From JBFLVT01 sp036804525 (GTDB lineage Bacteria; Bacillota; Desulfotomaculia; Desulfotomaculales; JASEER01): a DNA stretch of 64,000 nt. The position numbers and the translations under genes were made by a program. The notes beneath the pieces were generated by a model. The model was given only the letters and a program-made list of their open reading frames with translations. It was not told the origin of the DNA and did no database searches. Of the stretch, positions 16,209-24,601 are shown piece by piece. The number at the start of each line of letters is the position of its first letter. The first letter of the stretch is position 1. The stretch is from contig DAIRSE010000002.1 in the NCBI GenBank assembly GCA_036804525.1, forward strand, positions 124,001 to 188,000, given 5' to 3'.

Positions 16209-17939
16209 ATGACTACAACATCGCTGATCTCCATAGTTTTCGGCTTCCTGGGCGGTATCGGCGTATTGTTGTACGGCATCCAGGTGATGGGCGACGGCCT
16301 GCAGAAGATCCTGGGGCGTCAGCTCCGGCAGATGCTGGAGTCCGTCACCAGGCACCGCCTGCTCGGTGTCGCCGCCGGCATAGCCGTCACCGTCCTCTTT
16401 CAGAGCAGCACGGCCACGACCGTGATCCTCGTCGGTTTGACCAGCGCGGCGGTGATCACCCTGCGCCAGTGCATGCCCGTTATCCTGGGCGCCGACATCG
16501 GCACGACCATCACCGCCCAGCTGATCGCCCTGAAATTCACCGAGCTGGCGCTGCTCATCGTGGGCATCGGCGCGCCCATCGTCTTCTTCGCCAAGCGGGA
16601 CCGCCACCGCCGCGTCGGCCAGGCGATCACCGGCTTCGGCCTGCTGTTTCTCGGCTTAAAAATCATCGGCGAGACCATGCACCCGCTCCGCGACATCCCG
16701 GCCTTTACCAACACTCTGGCCGCCGTAAGCGACAACGCCCTCCTGGCGGTGCTGGTTGCGGCAATCATTACTTTTATCATCCACAGCAGCGCGGCCGTAC
16801 TCGGCATCGTTATGGTCCTGGCCACCCAGGGCGTCGTGGACCTGCACTCGGCGATCTACCTTCTGCTGGGAGCCAACGTGGGCACCTCTTTCACCGCCCT
16901 GCTGGCCAGCATCGGCTCCCGCCGGGAGGCGCAGCGGGTGGCTATGGCCCACTTCCTGTCGAAAATGGGCGGCACGATGCTGCTCTTCCCCTTTGTATCC
17001 TGGTATGCCGCTTTCCTCAGCCACCTGACCTCATCGTTGGCCTTTCAGGTCGCCAACGCCCATATGTTCTTTAACATCGGCCTGGCGGCGGTATTCTTGC
17101 CCTTCAGCGACCTCGGCGCCCGCATCCTGGAGTGGATGCTGCCCGATAAAAAGATTCCGGAACTTGAACCCAAGTACCTGCGCGAGGAGGTTATCAGCGC
17201 TCCGTCGGTGGCCATCGGACTCGCCCACCGGGAGACGGTGCGCCTCTCCGCCCAGGCCATGCGCGTCCTGCGCGATGCCGAGCGCGTATTCCAGGGTGGC
17301 AGCGCGGACATCCTTGAGCAGATCGCCCACAAAGAACGGGTGATGGATGTCCTCTGTAAGACGGGCGTGGCCTATCTCACCCGCGTCCTACGCCAGCCCC
17401 TAAGCCGGGAAGAACTGGAGTACGCCATGGGCCTGATCCATGTCCTGGACGACCTCGAAAAAATCACCGATATCGTCGAGCGCAACATCAAGAACGTGAT
17501 GGAAAACAAGATGGCGCAGGGCGTCGAGTTCTCAGCGAGGGGCCGGGAGGAACTGGCGTCCGTAATCAAGGAGGTCACCAACCTGATGCGCCTGACCCAC
17601 AAGGCCCTGGTCCACGGCGATTTCTGTATGGCCGAGCAGGCGGTGACCGCGCAGCCCAGAATCACGGCTCTGGTGCGGGAGCTGCGGCAGACCCACGTCC
17701 ACCGCCTGACGGAAGGGATCAAGGAGACCGAGGCGACCAGCAACCTGCACCTCGAGCTGTTGAACAGTTACCAGCAGGTCAGCGAACTGATTCGGGACGT
17801 CGGTTTTACCATTATGGAGCAGCTTTCTAAGAGCAAGTGCTGCCTTTCGCCTTATTCCGGCGCGAAGGAATCGGAGACGGACCACGAGAACGGGGACATC
17901 GAGACGGCGGCTCAAACGGACCGGGCGGCGTCGGCCTGA
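16209..17939 (+). CDS. Na+/Pi cotransporter family protein with PhoU-like tail
   Basis: 576 residues. Residues 1-310 form the NptA/YjbB-type membrane domain with the inverted repeat signatures QSSTATTVI (about 65-73) and HSSAAVLGIVMV (about 195-206) and the paired ADIGTTITAQ and ANVGTSFTALLAS motifs. Residues from about 340 to 545 are a helical PhoU-like domain (ELEYAMGLIHVLDDLEKITDIVERN). YjbB of Escherichia coli exports phosphate; import by sodium symport is also known in the family. The PhoU-like tail may stand in for the phoU gene that is missing from the pst operon. Confidence 0.93.
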   Translation: MTTTSLISIVFGFLGGIGVLLYGIQVMGDGLQKILGRQLRQMLESVTRHRLLGVAAGIAVTVLFQSSTATTVILVGLTSAAVITLRQCMPVILGADIGTTITAQLIALKFTELALLIVGIGAPIVFFAKRDRHRRVGQAITGFGLLFLGLKIIGETMHPLRDIPAFTNTLAAVSDNALLAVLVAAIITFIIHSSAAVLGIVMVLATQGVVDLHSAIYLLLGANVGTSFTALLASIGSRREAQRVAMAHFLSKMGGTMLLFPFVSWYAAFLSHLTSSLAFQVANAHMFFNIGLAAVFLPFSDLGARILEWMLPDKKIPELEPKYLREEVISAPSVAIGLAHRETVRLSAQAMRVLRDAERVFQGGSADILEQIAHKERVMDVLCKTGVAYLTRVLRQPLSREELEYAMGLIHVLDDLEKITDIVERNIKNVMENKMAQGVEFSARGREELASVIKEVTNLMRLTHKALVHGDFCMAEQAVTAQPRITALVRELRQTHVHRLTEGIKETEATSNLHLELLNSYQQVSELIRDVGFTIMEQLSKSKCCLSPYSGAKESETDHENGDIETAAQTDRAASA

Positions 17940-17940
17940 A

Positions 17941-17972
17941 AAAAGCCCTCACATGTTGTGAGGGCTTTGCAT
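17941..17972 (+). terminator. Terminator after the Na/Pi cotransporter
   Basis: A 12-bp perfect stem (17942-17953 with 17957-17968) directly after the stop codon, with A and T flanks, so it can work in both directions for the converging genes. Confidence 0.85.
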
Positions 17973-17989
17973 TGGGCATTGGGACAGCT

Positions 17990-18058
17990 GGATTCGGCTT
18001 CACCGAATCCCTTTCCTTAATTAATCCCAGTGCTCAGCGCTCAGTGCTCAGCGCTCAG
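17990..18058. repeat. Palindrome and CTCAGYG tandem words
   Basis: A 21-base palindrome (17990-18010, GGATTCGGC and its complement) is followed by four copies of an 8-9 base word of the type GTGCTCAGC at about 18027-18058. The palindrome recurs at 39980-40000. The tandem words reach the stop codon of the phospholipase-like gene and code for its last residues. Confidence 0.7.
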
Positions 18059-18751
18059 TTTGCCCAGGAAGTAGTCGATGAATCCCGCCGATGTTCTGAC
18101 CGCTAACGGGACCATCGTATCCCGCACCAGAGCGAAATTATCGTTCTTAAACACCCACGAACGCGGACTCCAGAGTTTGAAAGCGATGCCGTCACAATAC
18201 CCGAAGTAGCTGTAAGCTTCCCGGGCGTTGGCGTATACCCATTGGGCCGGGTATCTTTCGGTTGTATATAATCCATCCCGAAGAGGCACGTTCGCCGTCT
18301 GATTAATGTTGTGGTGCAGCCACTGCTCGTATTCGCTGTGTTGGAAAAAAACGGCGCACCGCGCGTGGTGGGGAACGGTCAAGTCCTGAACCAGGTGAAG
18401 AGCCATGCCGAACACTCGCATTGAGAGATCCTGTTCTCCCCTTTTCCAAAGCCGGCGCGCTATGTCAAAGCAGGCGTTGCAAAAAAGGGCGGCGTTTGTC
18501 ACCGCCCCCAAGCCGATGGATATCCACCCGCCCAGGCCCATATGAGTGTAGGGATTAAGAAAATGCATCACCGGGGCTATCGGGATGATGCCAAAAGGAG
18601 TCTCCACATCCGCGAGCCCCATATCGGCTTCCTCCAAGCCTTTGTTTATTTCATCGGCGAACTGGTCAACCAGGTGAAGCTTGAGCCTATGGTCGTTCCG
18701 GAGAACGATTCGCGCTCTTTCGAAACACCATTGATGGTCTTCTATGCGCAT
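18041..18751 (-). CDS. Zinc-dependent phospholipase C-like protein
   Basis: 236 residues. The segment FGMALHLVQDLTVPHHARC has the His/Asp pattern of the zinc-dependent phospholipase C / S1-P1 nuclease fold; HFLNPYTHMGLG and several other His could complete the three-zinc site. No signal peptide is seen, unlike secreted clostridial alpha-toxin type enzymes, so a cytoplasmic role or an unrecognised export route is possible. The last residues lie in the tandem repeat at 18027-18058, so the C-terminus may have been altered by the repeat. Substrate unknown. Confidence 0.75.
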   Translation of the reverse strand: MRIEDHQWCFERARIVLRNDHRLKLHLVDQFADEINKGLEEADMGLADVETPFGIIPIAPVMHFLNPYTHMGLGGWISIGLGAVTNAALFCNACFDIARRLWKRGEQDLSMRVFGMALHLVQDLTVPHHARCAVFFQHSEYEQWLHHNINQTANVPLRDGLYTTERYPAQWVYANAREAYSYFGYCDGIAFKLWSPRSWVFKNDNFALVRDTMVPLAVRTSAGFIDYFLGKLSAEH

Positions 18752-19027
18752 CGGGTCACCTGCTTCGCCGGCGACAGGCCGTTGAACAGCAATTCAAGAC
18801 TGCCGTTCTCCGGACATCCGTGCCGGCACAAAGTGTTTTCCACCATGCTATGCCGTCGTCATTTTAAAGGTGAACGGCCCGCAGGCACAGAACCGGCCCG
18901 TTCCGGTGTCGCAAAATGCCGGTTTTTGTCGCAAAAATCTGCGCCCGGCTCGCCATCGACCGACAGATATTTGCCGCCGGTAAGTGCTACACTGGTTTAC
19001 GGTACAGCGTGGAAGCGAGGCGATACT

Positions 19028-19213
19028 GTGCAAAAGCGTACCTGCCCGGTGTGCGGCCGCGGCTGGTATTCGGCCGATACCGCGGGCACATGGAAATGCG
19101 AGTGCGGAGCCGAGATTGGGCCTGCAGTAGCCGCCCGCAAGGACGAGAACGCGGCGGAGCGTGTCGAGCGATCTGCCGATCCGGGAGTAGACAAGGATCG
19201 AGCAGAGCCGTAG
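19028..19213 (+). CDS. Small zinc-ribbon protein
   Basis: 61 residues from GTG 19028, with a GCGAGGCG purine stretch ahead. CPVCGRGW at the start and KCECGAEIG about 18 residues later give a CxxC...CxC zinc-ribbon pattern; the rest is charged. TACACT at 18988-18993 preceded by TG could be an extended -10 element. No family is recognised. It could be a metal-binding or nucleic-acid-binding accessory protein. Its neighbour downstream is the c-di-GMP riboswitch locus. Confidence 0.5.
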   Translation: MQKRTCPVCGRGWYSADTAGTWKCECGAEIGPAVAARKDENAAERVERSADPGVDKDRAEP

Positions 19214-19319
19214 TGACAGACCGGGCGGTGCATCACCAATAGACGGGAAATCTGCGACCGCCGAAAATATTGTTTTCCCGAAGACCGGAATGCGACATTT
19301 TTTTCAATATACGGTGTGT

Positions 19320-19325
19320 TATACT
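19320..19325 (+). promoter_or_regulatory. Probable -10 element of the riboswitch transcript
   Basis: TATACT lies 9 bases before the first riboswitch strand. No good -35 is found at 17 bases (a T run is there), so the position is a guess. Confidence 0.35.
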
Positions 19326-19333
19326 GGTTTCAT

Positions 19334-19422
19334 CCTACACCGAAAGGGTAAACTGCCCGCAAGGGCGGCGCACAAAGCCTGGCGCGGGGGCATGCCCCCG
19401 CAGGCCGGTTGCCGAAGGTAGG
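19334..19422 (+). promoter_or_regulatory. c-di-GMP-I (GEMM) riboswitch
   Basis: The aptamer core is plain: GGGTAAACT near 19346, a first hairpin GCCC-GCAA-GGGC (GNRA tetraloop), then GCGCACAAAGCC (19369-19380), a second hairpin CGGGGGC/GCCCCCG, and GGCCGGTTGCC at 19403-19413. These are the conserved pieces of class I cyclic di-GMP aptamers. Closing stem P1 can form between CCTAC (19334-19338) and GTAGG (19418-19422). The same GTAGG is part of the 5' arm of the terminator that follows, so ligand binding would prevent termination: an ON switch by this model. It leads the regulator and the matrix gene cluster. Confidence 0.9.
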
Positions 19423-19445
19423 TTGACTATCTTCGGTTTTCTTTT
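19412..19445 (+). terminator. Riboswitch-controlled terminator
   Basis: CCGAAGGTAG (19412-19421) pairs with CTATCTTCGG (19427-19436) with one G-T pair, and is followed by TTTTCTTTTTG. It overlaps the 3' strand of the riboswitch stem P1, as expected for an expression platform. Confidence 0.88.
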
Positions 19446-19504
19446 TGTCAATATCGTCCGGGACAAACTGCAGACAACCAGCGACTGAGAGCATGAGACC
19501 GGAA

Positions 19505-19528
19505 GCGGCCGGGGACACCGGCCTCTTT
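19505..19528 (+). other. Second leader hairpin
   Basis: GGCCGG (19507-19512) pairs with CCGGCC (19518-19523), followed by TCTTTC. It is weaker than the terminator at 19412 and may be a second stop or a leader structure. Confidence 0.4.
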
Positions 19529-19570
19529 CAAGCCCATCAAGGTTAAAGGACACGCGACGGGGGGATCCAG

Positions 19571-20290
19571 GTGACAGAGAAGATTCGTATTCTGGTCATC
19601 GAAGACCAAGAGCCGCATCGGCGGGGAATGGCCGCTCTGCTGGGCGCCTTCAAGCGCTTCGAGTTCCTAGACGCCCTGGATAGACAAGCAGGCGTAACCG
19701 AGGCTTCCAAACAGCAACCGGACGTCATCCTTCTTGGTCTTCCTGAAAACCTCGAAGACATGAAAGAACTAATCAGGTGCATCAAAGACGCCTGTCCTTT
19801 CAGCCTGGTGATAGCTGTCGGAGAGGAAATAACCTTTGAACAGCTTCGCTACATTCTGGAAGCAGGTATTGACAGCTACCTGTCAAGGCAGACGATTCCG
19901 GGTAACTTGGTCAGTGCCGTCGGGTTCGCCTGTTCTTCAGGAATGCTCTTTTTCCCGCGCGGTTGTCTCAAAAACACCGATGCTTCGTCAACACGCCAGA
20001 CAGCAGACCGTGAAGAGACTTCCAGTAAGGCTGAAAGCGTCCTGACCGAACGAGAAATAGAAATCTTCCGGCTGATGACCTTGAACTATTCCAACAAGCG
20101 TATCGCGAGCACGCTTTTTATCAGTGAACCCACCGTTAAGAGCCATGTTCGAAGCATTCTGCACAAACTCGGAGCAAAGAACAGAATGGAAGCTGTACTA
20201 ATCGGGATTACCACAGGCCAAACAGAGAGAGATACGCAGGAGATGCAGAAATCGTTTCATGCTCATACCCCCCTAAAGGTGCTCAGTTAG
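19571..20290 (+). CDS. NarL/LuxR-type response regulator, atypical receiver
   Basis: 239 residues. The receiver-like domain (1-125) starts RILVIEDQE, with the acidic pair at 11-12, but the usual phosphoacceptor Asp is Gly 56 (context DVILLGLPE) and the conserved Lys of the KxxT region is not obvious (YLSRQ). The C-terminal LuxR helix-turn-helix (about 157-220) is intact: LTEREIEIFRLM, then SEPTVKSHVRSILHKLGAKNR. It is the first gene behind the c-di-GMP riboswitch and in front of the matrix genes, which suggests it controls them. It cannot be phosphorylated at the normal site, so it may act constitutively or bind a ligand. Start GTG 19571. Confidence 0.9.
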   Translation: MTEKIRILVIEDQEPHRRGMAALLGAFKRFEFLDALDRQAGVTEASKQQPDVILLGLPENLEDMKELIRCIKDACPFSLVIAVGEEITFEQLRYILEAGIDSYLSRQTIPGNLVSAVGFACSSGMLFFPRGCLKNTDASSTRQTADREETSSKAESVLTEREIEIFRLMTLNYSNKRIASTLFISEPTVKSHVRSILHKLGAKNRMEAVLIGITTGQTERDTQEMQKSFHAHTPLKVLS

Positions 20291-20457
20291 TTCAAAGAGG
20301 GTTACACCTGAGGTCATCCTCCCGACTTAACCGGAAGAATGACCCGCCCGCATATAATCACCCGTTAGAAGAATGCACAATCATCCCCTTTCCTTGCTAA
20401 CCTTGAACTATGCAGCCTTCGAAACATACTTCGGAAACTAATTTGGGGGTGAGAAAA

Positions 20458-21522
20458 GTGCGTCTGAACATCCTGCCCAGCCTGGCCATAGTGTCCTTGC
20501 TCATTGTCGCTATGGCCGCCGGGTCTTTCAGCTTTTTTTCGGCCGAGGTGCGAAGCGATAACAATACCTTCACGGCCGGAACCCTCTACCTGGGGCGTGA
20601 TGAGACTTCGCCGGGAATCCTTGACACCCTTACGCCGATTGAAGAGATCAGTAAGCTATTGCCGGGAGACAGCCTGACATGCCGCGTAGAAGTCACGAAC
20701 CTCGGGTCCGCAGACGCGTACGTCAACGGAATCTCTGCGGGGATATCGGAGACCCCGGGCAAGTTCCTTGCCAATGCCCTGAGGGTGCGAACAGCCCTCA
20801 AAGGAACGGTCCTTTTTGAAGGCTCCCTTCTGGCCCTTGATGGAGAACAACCTGTACCTACAACAGGCGAGATCTTGCTTGCGCCGGGAGAGACAGCGGA
20901 ACTTGAAGTCAACATCGAACTCGTTGGTGCCACCGGAAATTGGTATAAGGGGAAGAAACTAGGTAATGTTTCCTTAGCCTTGTGGGCCACCCAGCTATCG
21001 CGCTCGGAGCGACAGCCCGACACTAAGGTCCGTATTGCCGCGGGCAACTTGCAAGCGTTTCTTAATGCCGCGCACCCTGGCGACCTTATTCTGATCCCGC
21101 CTGGAGATTACCCAAGGTTAAAGCTAATGGTCCCGGGGATAACCGTTAAGGCCTTAGACGTCGTTTATGAGACCGCCGTGGCTGGTTTTGACATCACAGC
21201 GCCTGGCGTAACAGTTCAGGGATTCTATGTTTTGAACCCTGATCCAGGCAAAGCGGGGATAGTGGTCCATCCGGGAGCCGCACCCAATTGCCGCATTCTT
21301 GACAATATCGTCGTTTGGGACGACAACTTCGCTATCCTTCTTCTTCCCGGACCCGGCACCGGCGGTCAGCCCGCCCTCGTAACACGGAACGACGTTCGGC
21401 GCTCTCCGGGCAGCGAACCACCCGCTTTACCCGGCATCAACACACCGATCCAGGCCCTCGCTCCTGCTGAAGTGCATGACAACCTTGGCGATGATCTGGA
21501 CCCGGCTGCTGAAGCTTTGTAG
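20458..21522 (+). CDS. Secreted TasA-like protein with right-handed beta-helix half
   Basis: 354 residues from GTG 20458 after GGGGGTGAG. Signal segment 6-24, then the TasA/CalY pattern (SFFSAEVRSDNNTFTAGTL), with the aromatic stretch near the signal cut and the N-T-F-x-A-G-T-L element. The beta-sandwich part reaches about residue 180. From about 195 the sequence looks like a pectate-lyase or parallel beta-helix fold (LQAFLNAAHPGDLILIPPGDY, ITVKALDVVYETAVAGFDI). The combination suggests a matrix protein with a surface or polysaccharide-binding part. It is the first structural gene of the cluster. Confidence 0.75.
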   Translation: MRLNILPSLAIVSLLIVAMAAGSFSFFSAEVRSDNNTFTAGTLYLGRDETSPGILDTLTPIEEISKLLPGDSLTCRVEVTNLGSADAYVNGISAGISETPGKFLANALRVRTALKGTVLFEGSLLALDGEQPVPTTGEILLAPGETAELEVNIELVGATGNWYKGKKLGNVSLALWATQLSRSERQPDTKVRIAAGNLQAFLNAAHPGDLILIPPGDYPRLKLMVPGITVKALDVVYETAVAGFDITAPGVTVQGFYVLNPDPGKAGIVVHPGAAPNCRILDNIVVWDDNFAILLLPGPGTGGQPALVTRNDVRRSPGSEPPALPGINTPIQALAPAEVHDNLGDDLDPAAEAL

Positions 21523-21552
21523 GCCAGTTAACGTAATCAGGAGGTGAAAGTC

Positions 21553-22413
21553 TTGTTCAGCCAACCGCCATCAAGAGCCAGACGCTCCAACAAGCGGCGT
21601 TCCAAAAGCCTGCTCTTGCTTACCGGAGCGACAGTGGCTGCGCTCGCGCTGACGCCCGGCCTGCCCGGCACCCTGTCCTACTTCTTTACTCACGCCCGCG
21701 CCCTGACGTCGATACCGGAAACGGCTTCCGCACAAGACGTCTTGGACACAGGCGGAGCTTTTAATGAGGAAACATGGCTGGCTACGGGAGCCAGTGGAAT
21801 TGTTATCACCAACAAGGCCCACTCGCGGATCTGGGTTTATTTCAGTATTGAGGGAACCTTGCGTGACGTCTTACAGCATATCAACCCGGTCGCCCTGGAA
21901 CCCGGACAGTCATACGAGCTGCAGCTGCCCATCGTTGACCCCACAGAACTGGGACTGCTGGGATGGGCCAACGAGGATCGCGCGTTTTCGGGCAGGATTA
22001 CGGCACGCATTCTCAACGACTACGCATCGTACCCCGTGGCGGAAATGACTGTCTACGCCGACAGCCTCTTTGATTACCTGATAGGAGCCTGTGAGGATCC
22101 GGAGCTTAAAGGAATAAAAACGGTTCAAGATGTGGCCCAGGTGATTATCCAGCGGAATCAACTTGATGAAGAAAACTCGTTCCTTCAGAGCACCATCCAG
22201 TCACTACAGGAGCAAATTGGAAACCTTTTGAACCAGTTACCGGGATGCGGCGGCAACGGTCAAGGCGGCAACGGTAACGACCAAGGCGGCGGCGGCAACG
22301 ACCAGGGCGCTGGCAGCGGCGGCGGCCAGGGCGGCAGCGGCGGCGAAGAACCCGATGATAATGGCGATAAGCAGGAATCCTTCCAGTTTTCAGCCTCAAG
22401 CCAAGCCGATTAA
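21553..22413 (+). CDS. Secreted matrix-cluster protein with coiled coil and Gly-rich tail
   Basis: 286 residues from TTG 21553, 6 bases after AGGAGGTGA (the GTG at 21544 lies in that site). A basic N-terminus and hydrophobic segment (about 18-40) lead to GTLSYFFTHARAL, a degenerate form of the A-x-F-T-D pattern seen in SipW substrates. A beta-rich domain follows (about 70-170), then a short coiled coil (EENSFLQSTIQSLQEQIGN), and a tail of Gly, Asn, Gln and Asp with QGGNGNDQGGG-like repeats. The tail is low-complexity and probably extended. Family not recognised beyond the cluster context. Confidence 0.65.
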   Translation: MFSQPPSRARRSNKRRSKSLLLLTGATVAALALTPGLPGTLSYFFTHARALTSIPETASAQDVLDTGGAFNEETWLATGASGIVITNKAHSRIWVYFSIEGTLRDVLQHINPVALEPGQSYELQLPIVDPTELGLLGWANEDRAFSGRITARILNDYASYPVAEMTVYADSLFDYLIGACEDPELKGIKTVQDVAQVIIQRNQLDEENSFLQSTIQSLQEQIGNLLNQLPGCGGNGQGGNGNDQGGGGNDQGAGSGGGQGGSGGEEPDDNGDKQESFQFSASSQAD

Positions 22414-22458
22414 ACAACGGGGTAAAGGAAAGCACTGACTAACAACCGATACTTAAAG

Positions 22459-22495
22459 CGGGGGGACGCATCATTTCACTTCCCCCGTTTTGTTT
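22459..22495 (+). terminator. Terminator before sipW
   Basis: CGGGGG (22459-22464) pairs with CCCCCG (22482-22487) across a 17-base loop, followed by TTTTGTTT. It splits the cluster into at least two units or attenuates read-through into sipW. Confidence 0.7.
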
Positions 22496-22685
22496 CCCCC
22501 TCCTTGCGGATTACTTCCGCCCTCTCCCTATCCTTTAGGATTACTCCCTCCGCGCAGAACCCGCCCAAGATTAGATACCGCGGATGATGGTTACTCATTC
22601 CTCGCTTCTGCTACGCTTGGGGTGTATAAGAGCATTCGTCCCAAATGGAGCTTCAATCACCTTGAGGAAGGAGACCGGGATCCCG

Positions 22686-23270
22686 ATGCGTCTCGTATTT
22701 AAAATCCTGGGCAATGTCCTGACAATCATTTGTTTATTGCTTGTTGCCAGCGGCGTCTTTTATCTGATCAAAGCCCGGTTGGACGGAGGGGTCCCTCAGG
22801 TGGCCGGGTACGCCCTCTACGTTGTTCTAAGCGGCAGCATGTCCCCCGCTTTTGATCCCGGCAGCCTTGTGGCTGTGGTTCCCGTAGAGCCGGCGGCGGT
22901 CAGTAAAGGGGACGTCATCACCTTTAAGGATCCCAACGACCCGGCCAAGATTGTGACGCACCGTGTGGCCGAGGTGATCCGGGACGGAACGAAGGTAAGC
23001 TTTATTACCAAGGGTGACGCCAATAACGCCGATGACCGTACGCCTGTCCCCGCTGCCAATGTCTTGGGCCGGGTCCAGTTTGCGGTGCCTTACGCCGGTT
23101 TCGTTGTTGATTTTGTAAAGAAGCCCGCGGGCTTAGTCTTGTTTATCATCCTCCCCTCCCTAGCCGTTATCGTATCCGAGCTGATCCACCTCTACCGCCT
23201 GCTGCGCCAAGAGGAAGAAAAGGCTGAGGTGGAAAAGCGCGCGAAAGCCGGTGCAGAAGCCGGATCTTAA
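22686..23270 (+). CDS. sipW: ER-type signal peptidase I (SipW)
   Basis: 194 residues from ATG 22686, with AAGGAG about 12 bases ahead. An N-terminal membrane segment (about 7-28) is followed by the catalytic Ser in VVLSGSMSPAFDPGSLV and, instead of the Lys of ordinary bacterial enzymes, a His in KIVTHRVAEV. This Ser-His arrangement defines the ER-type SipW class. GDANNADDRTPVP is the typical third box. A second membrane segment is near the C-terminus (GLVLFIILPSLAVIV). SipW of Bacillus subtilis processes TasA and TapA; here it is surrounded by its likely substrates. Confidence 0.95.
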   Translation: MRLVFKILGNVLTIICLLLVASGVFYLIKARLDGGVPQVAGYALYVVLSGSMSPAFDPGSLVAVVPVEPAAVSKGDVITFKDPNDPAKIVTHRVAEVIRDGTKVSFITKGDANNADDRTPVPAANVLGRVQFAVPYAGFVVDFVKKPAGLVLFIILPSLAVIVSELIHLYRLLRQEEEKAEVEKRAKAGAEAGS

Positions 23271-23408
23271 GCAATCAAGGAACCCGGGAGGAAAAAGGAG
23301 GTGTTGGGCTTCCTGTAAGTAAGAGGTTTGGATGGGATGCGTTCTGCACTTAGAAACACACGGATATCAACAACTTTGAACACCAATTTGTTTAAGGAGG
23401 AATCAGCT

Positions 23409-24011
23409 TTGCGTACGAAAGTGATTATGAGCTTACTGGTTCTGGCCCTGGCCGGGGCTTTGGTCGGCGGGGCGACCTTCGCCTACTTTACCAGCGAGGC
23501 GACCAACAGCGGCAACGTGTTTTCCACCGGCACCCTGGAAATCAGCATTAATGACCCGGTTGAGGAGGTAATGTTCAACGTGCCGAATATGAAGCCGGGC
23601 GATCAGGTCTCGGATACGATCACTATTCAAAATACCGGATCATTGAACTTTAAGTTCAGGGGCGAGGTTACCGGAAACAACTACCTTGCTGGCGGGACAT
23701 CTGTTGTACCCGGCAGTGCAGGCTGCCTCTCCGACGTCCTGAACGTCGTAGTCACCCTGATTGATACCAACGGCACCCCGCGCAGCGACGTGATCTTCAC
23801 CGGTACCCTCTCGCAGTTGATGGCCAGCGGCCTCCCGGCCTGGGCGCCGCCTGGTGTTACCGAGCCCTTCCAGCCCGGCTGGACCGCCACCTACCAGGTG
23901 GACATTACCTTTAACGAAAACGCGGATAACGACTACCAGGGTTCCAGCTTCGAGAACGGCGTGATCACCTTTACCGCCACCCAGTGGGATAACCCGGGCT
24001 GGACTGAGTAA
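23409..24011 (+). CDS. TasA/CalY-like matrix protein 1
   Basis: 200 residues from TTG 23409, 8 bases after AAGGAGG. Signal peptide 1-25 ends in GGATFAYFTS, then EATNSGNVFSTGTLEI is the TasA-family signature. The rest is a beta-sandwich with the repeated formula NMKPGDQVSDTITIQNTGSLNFKF. Such proteins form extracellular fibres in Bacillus biofilms. It is the first of four related genes in a row behind sipW. Confidence 0.88.
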   Translation: MRTKVIMSLLVLALAGALVGGATFAYFTSEATNSGNVFSTGTLEISINDPVEEVMFNVPNMKPGDQVSDTITIQNTGSLNFKFRGEVTGNNYLAGGTSVVPGSAGCLSDVLNVVVTLIDTNGTPRSDVIFTGTLSQLMASGLPAWAPPGVTEPFQPGWTATYQVDITFNENADNDYQGSSFENGVITFTATQWDNPGWTE

Positions 24012-24053
24012 ATTTTCGAGCAGATTGTAGAACAAGGATTATAGGAGGTAAAC

Positions 24054-24566
24054 ATGATGCGTTGGAAAATCGTCTCCAGCCTGATGGTCCTGGCCCTGGC
24101 CGCCGCCCTGATCAGCGGTGCGACCTTCGCCTGGTTCACCAGCCAGGCTACAAATGCAAACAACCTGTTACAGGCCGGCACCCTGACCATCAACGTAAGC
24201 AACCCCAATGGGGGCGGAGCAGCCTTCAACGTCGGCAACATGGCCCCCGGAGACGTTGTCTCGGGTACCTTGAACTTGGTAAATACTGGAAGTCTGCCCT
24301 GCAAGGTCCGGGCAAGAGTCTTAGGTGAGGCTTCCGGTCTGGCGGACGTCCTCGAGGTTAACTTCAACAACCAGGGCTGGCAGCCCCTGACCAGTGTCCT
24401 TAACACGTGGTTCCTAGTGGAAAATGGCAATGCCATTGCTTCCGGTGCTACGGTCAGCTTGCCGGCACAGGTCCGGATGATGGCCTCCGCCGGTAACGAG
24501 CACCAGAACCAGACCTGGAGCGGGGACATCGAGTTCGAAGCCATCCAGGACAACGCCAGCCTCTAA
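24054..24566 (+). CDS. TasA/CalY-like matrix protein 2
   Basis: 170 residues, ATG 24054 after AGGAGGTAAAC. Signal peptide with GATFAWFTSQATNANNLLQAGTL around residues 22-45. NMAPGDVVSGTLNLVNTGSL matches the protein before it. One beta-sandwich domain without extras, the smallest of the set and a candidate for the main fibre subunit. Gap to the previous gene is 42 bases, so both are on one transcript. Confidence 0.88.
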   Translation: MMRWKIVSSLMVLALAAALISGATFAWFTSQATNANNLLQAGTLTINVSNPNGGGAAFNVGNMAPGDVVSGTLNLVNTGSLPCKVRARVLGEASGLADVLEVNFNNQGWQPLTSVLNTWFLVENGNAIASGATVSLPAQVRMMASAGNEHQNQTWSGDIEFEAIQDNASL

Positions 24567-24601
24567 CCCAAACCATTCTGTAGTAAAGGGGGAGTACCCC
24601 G

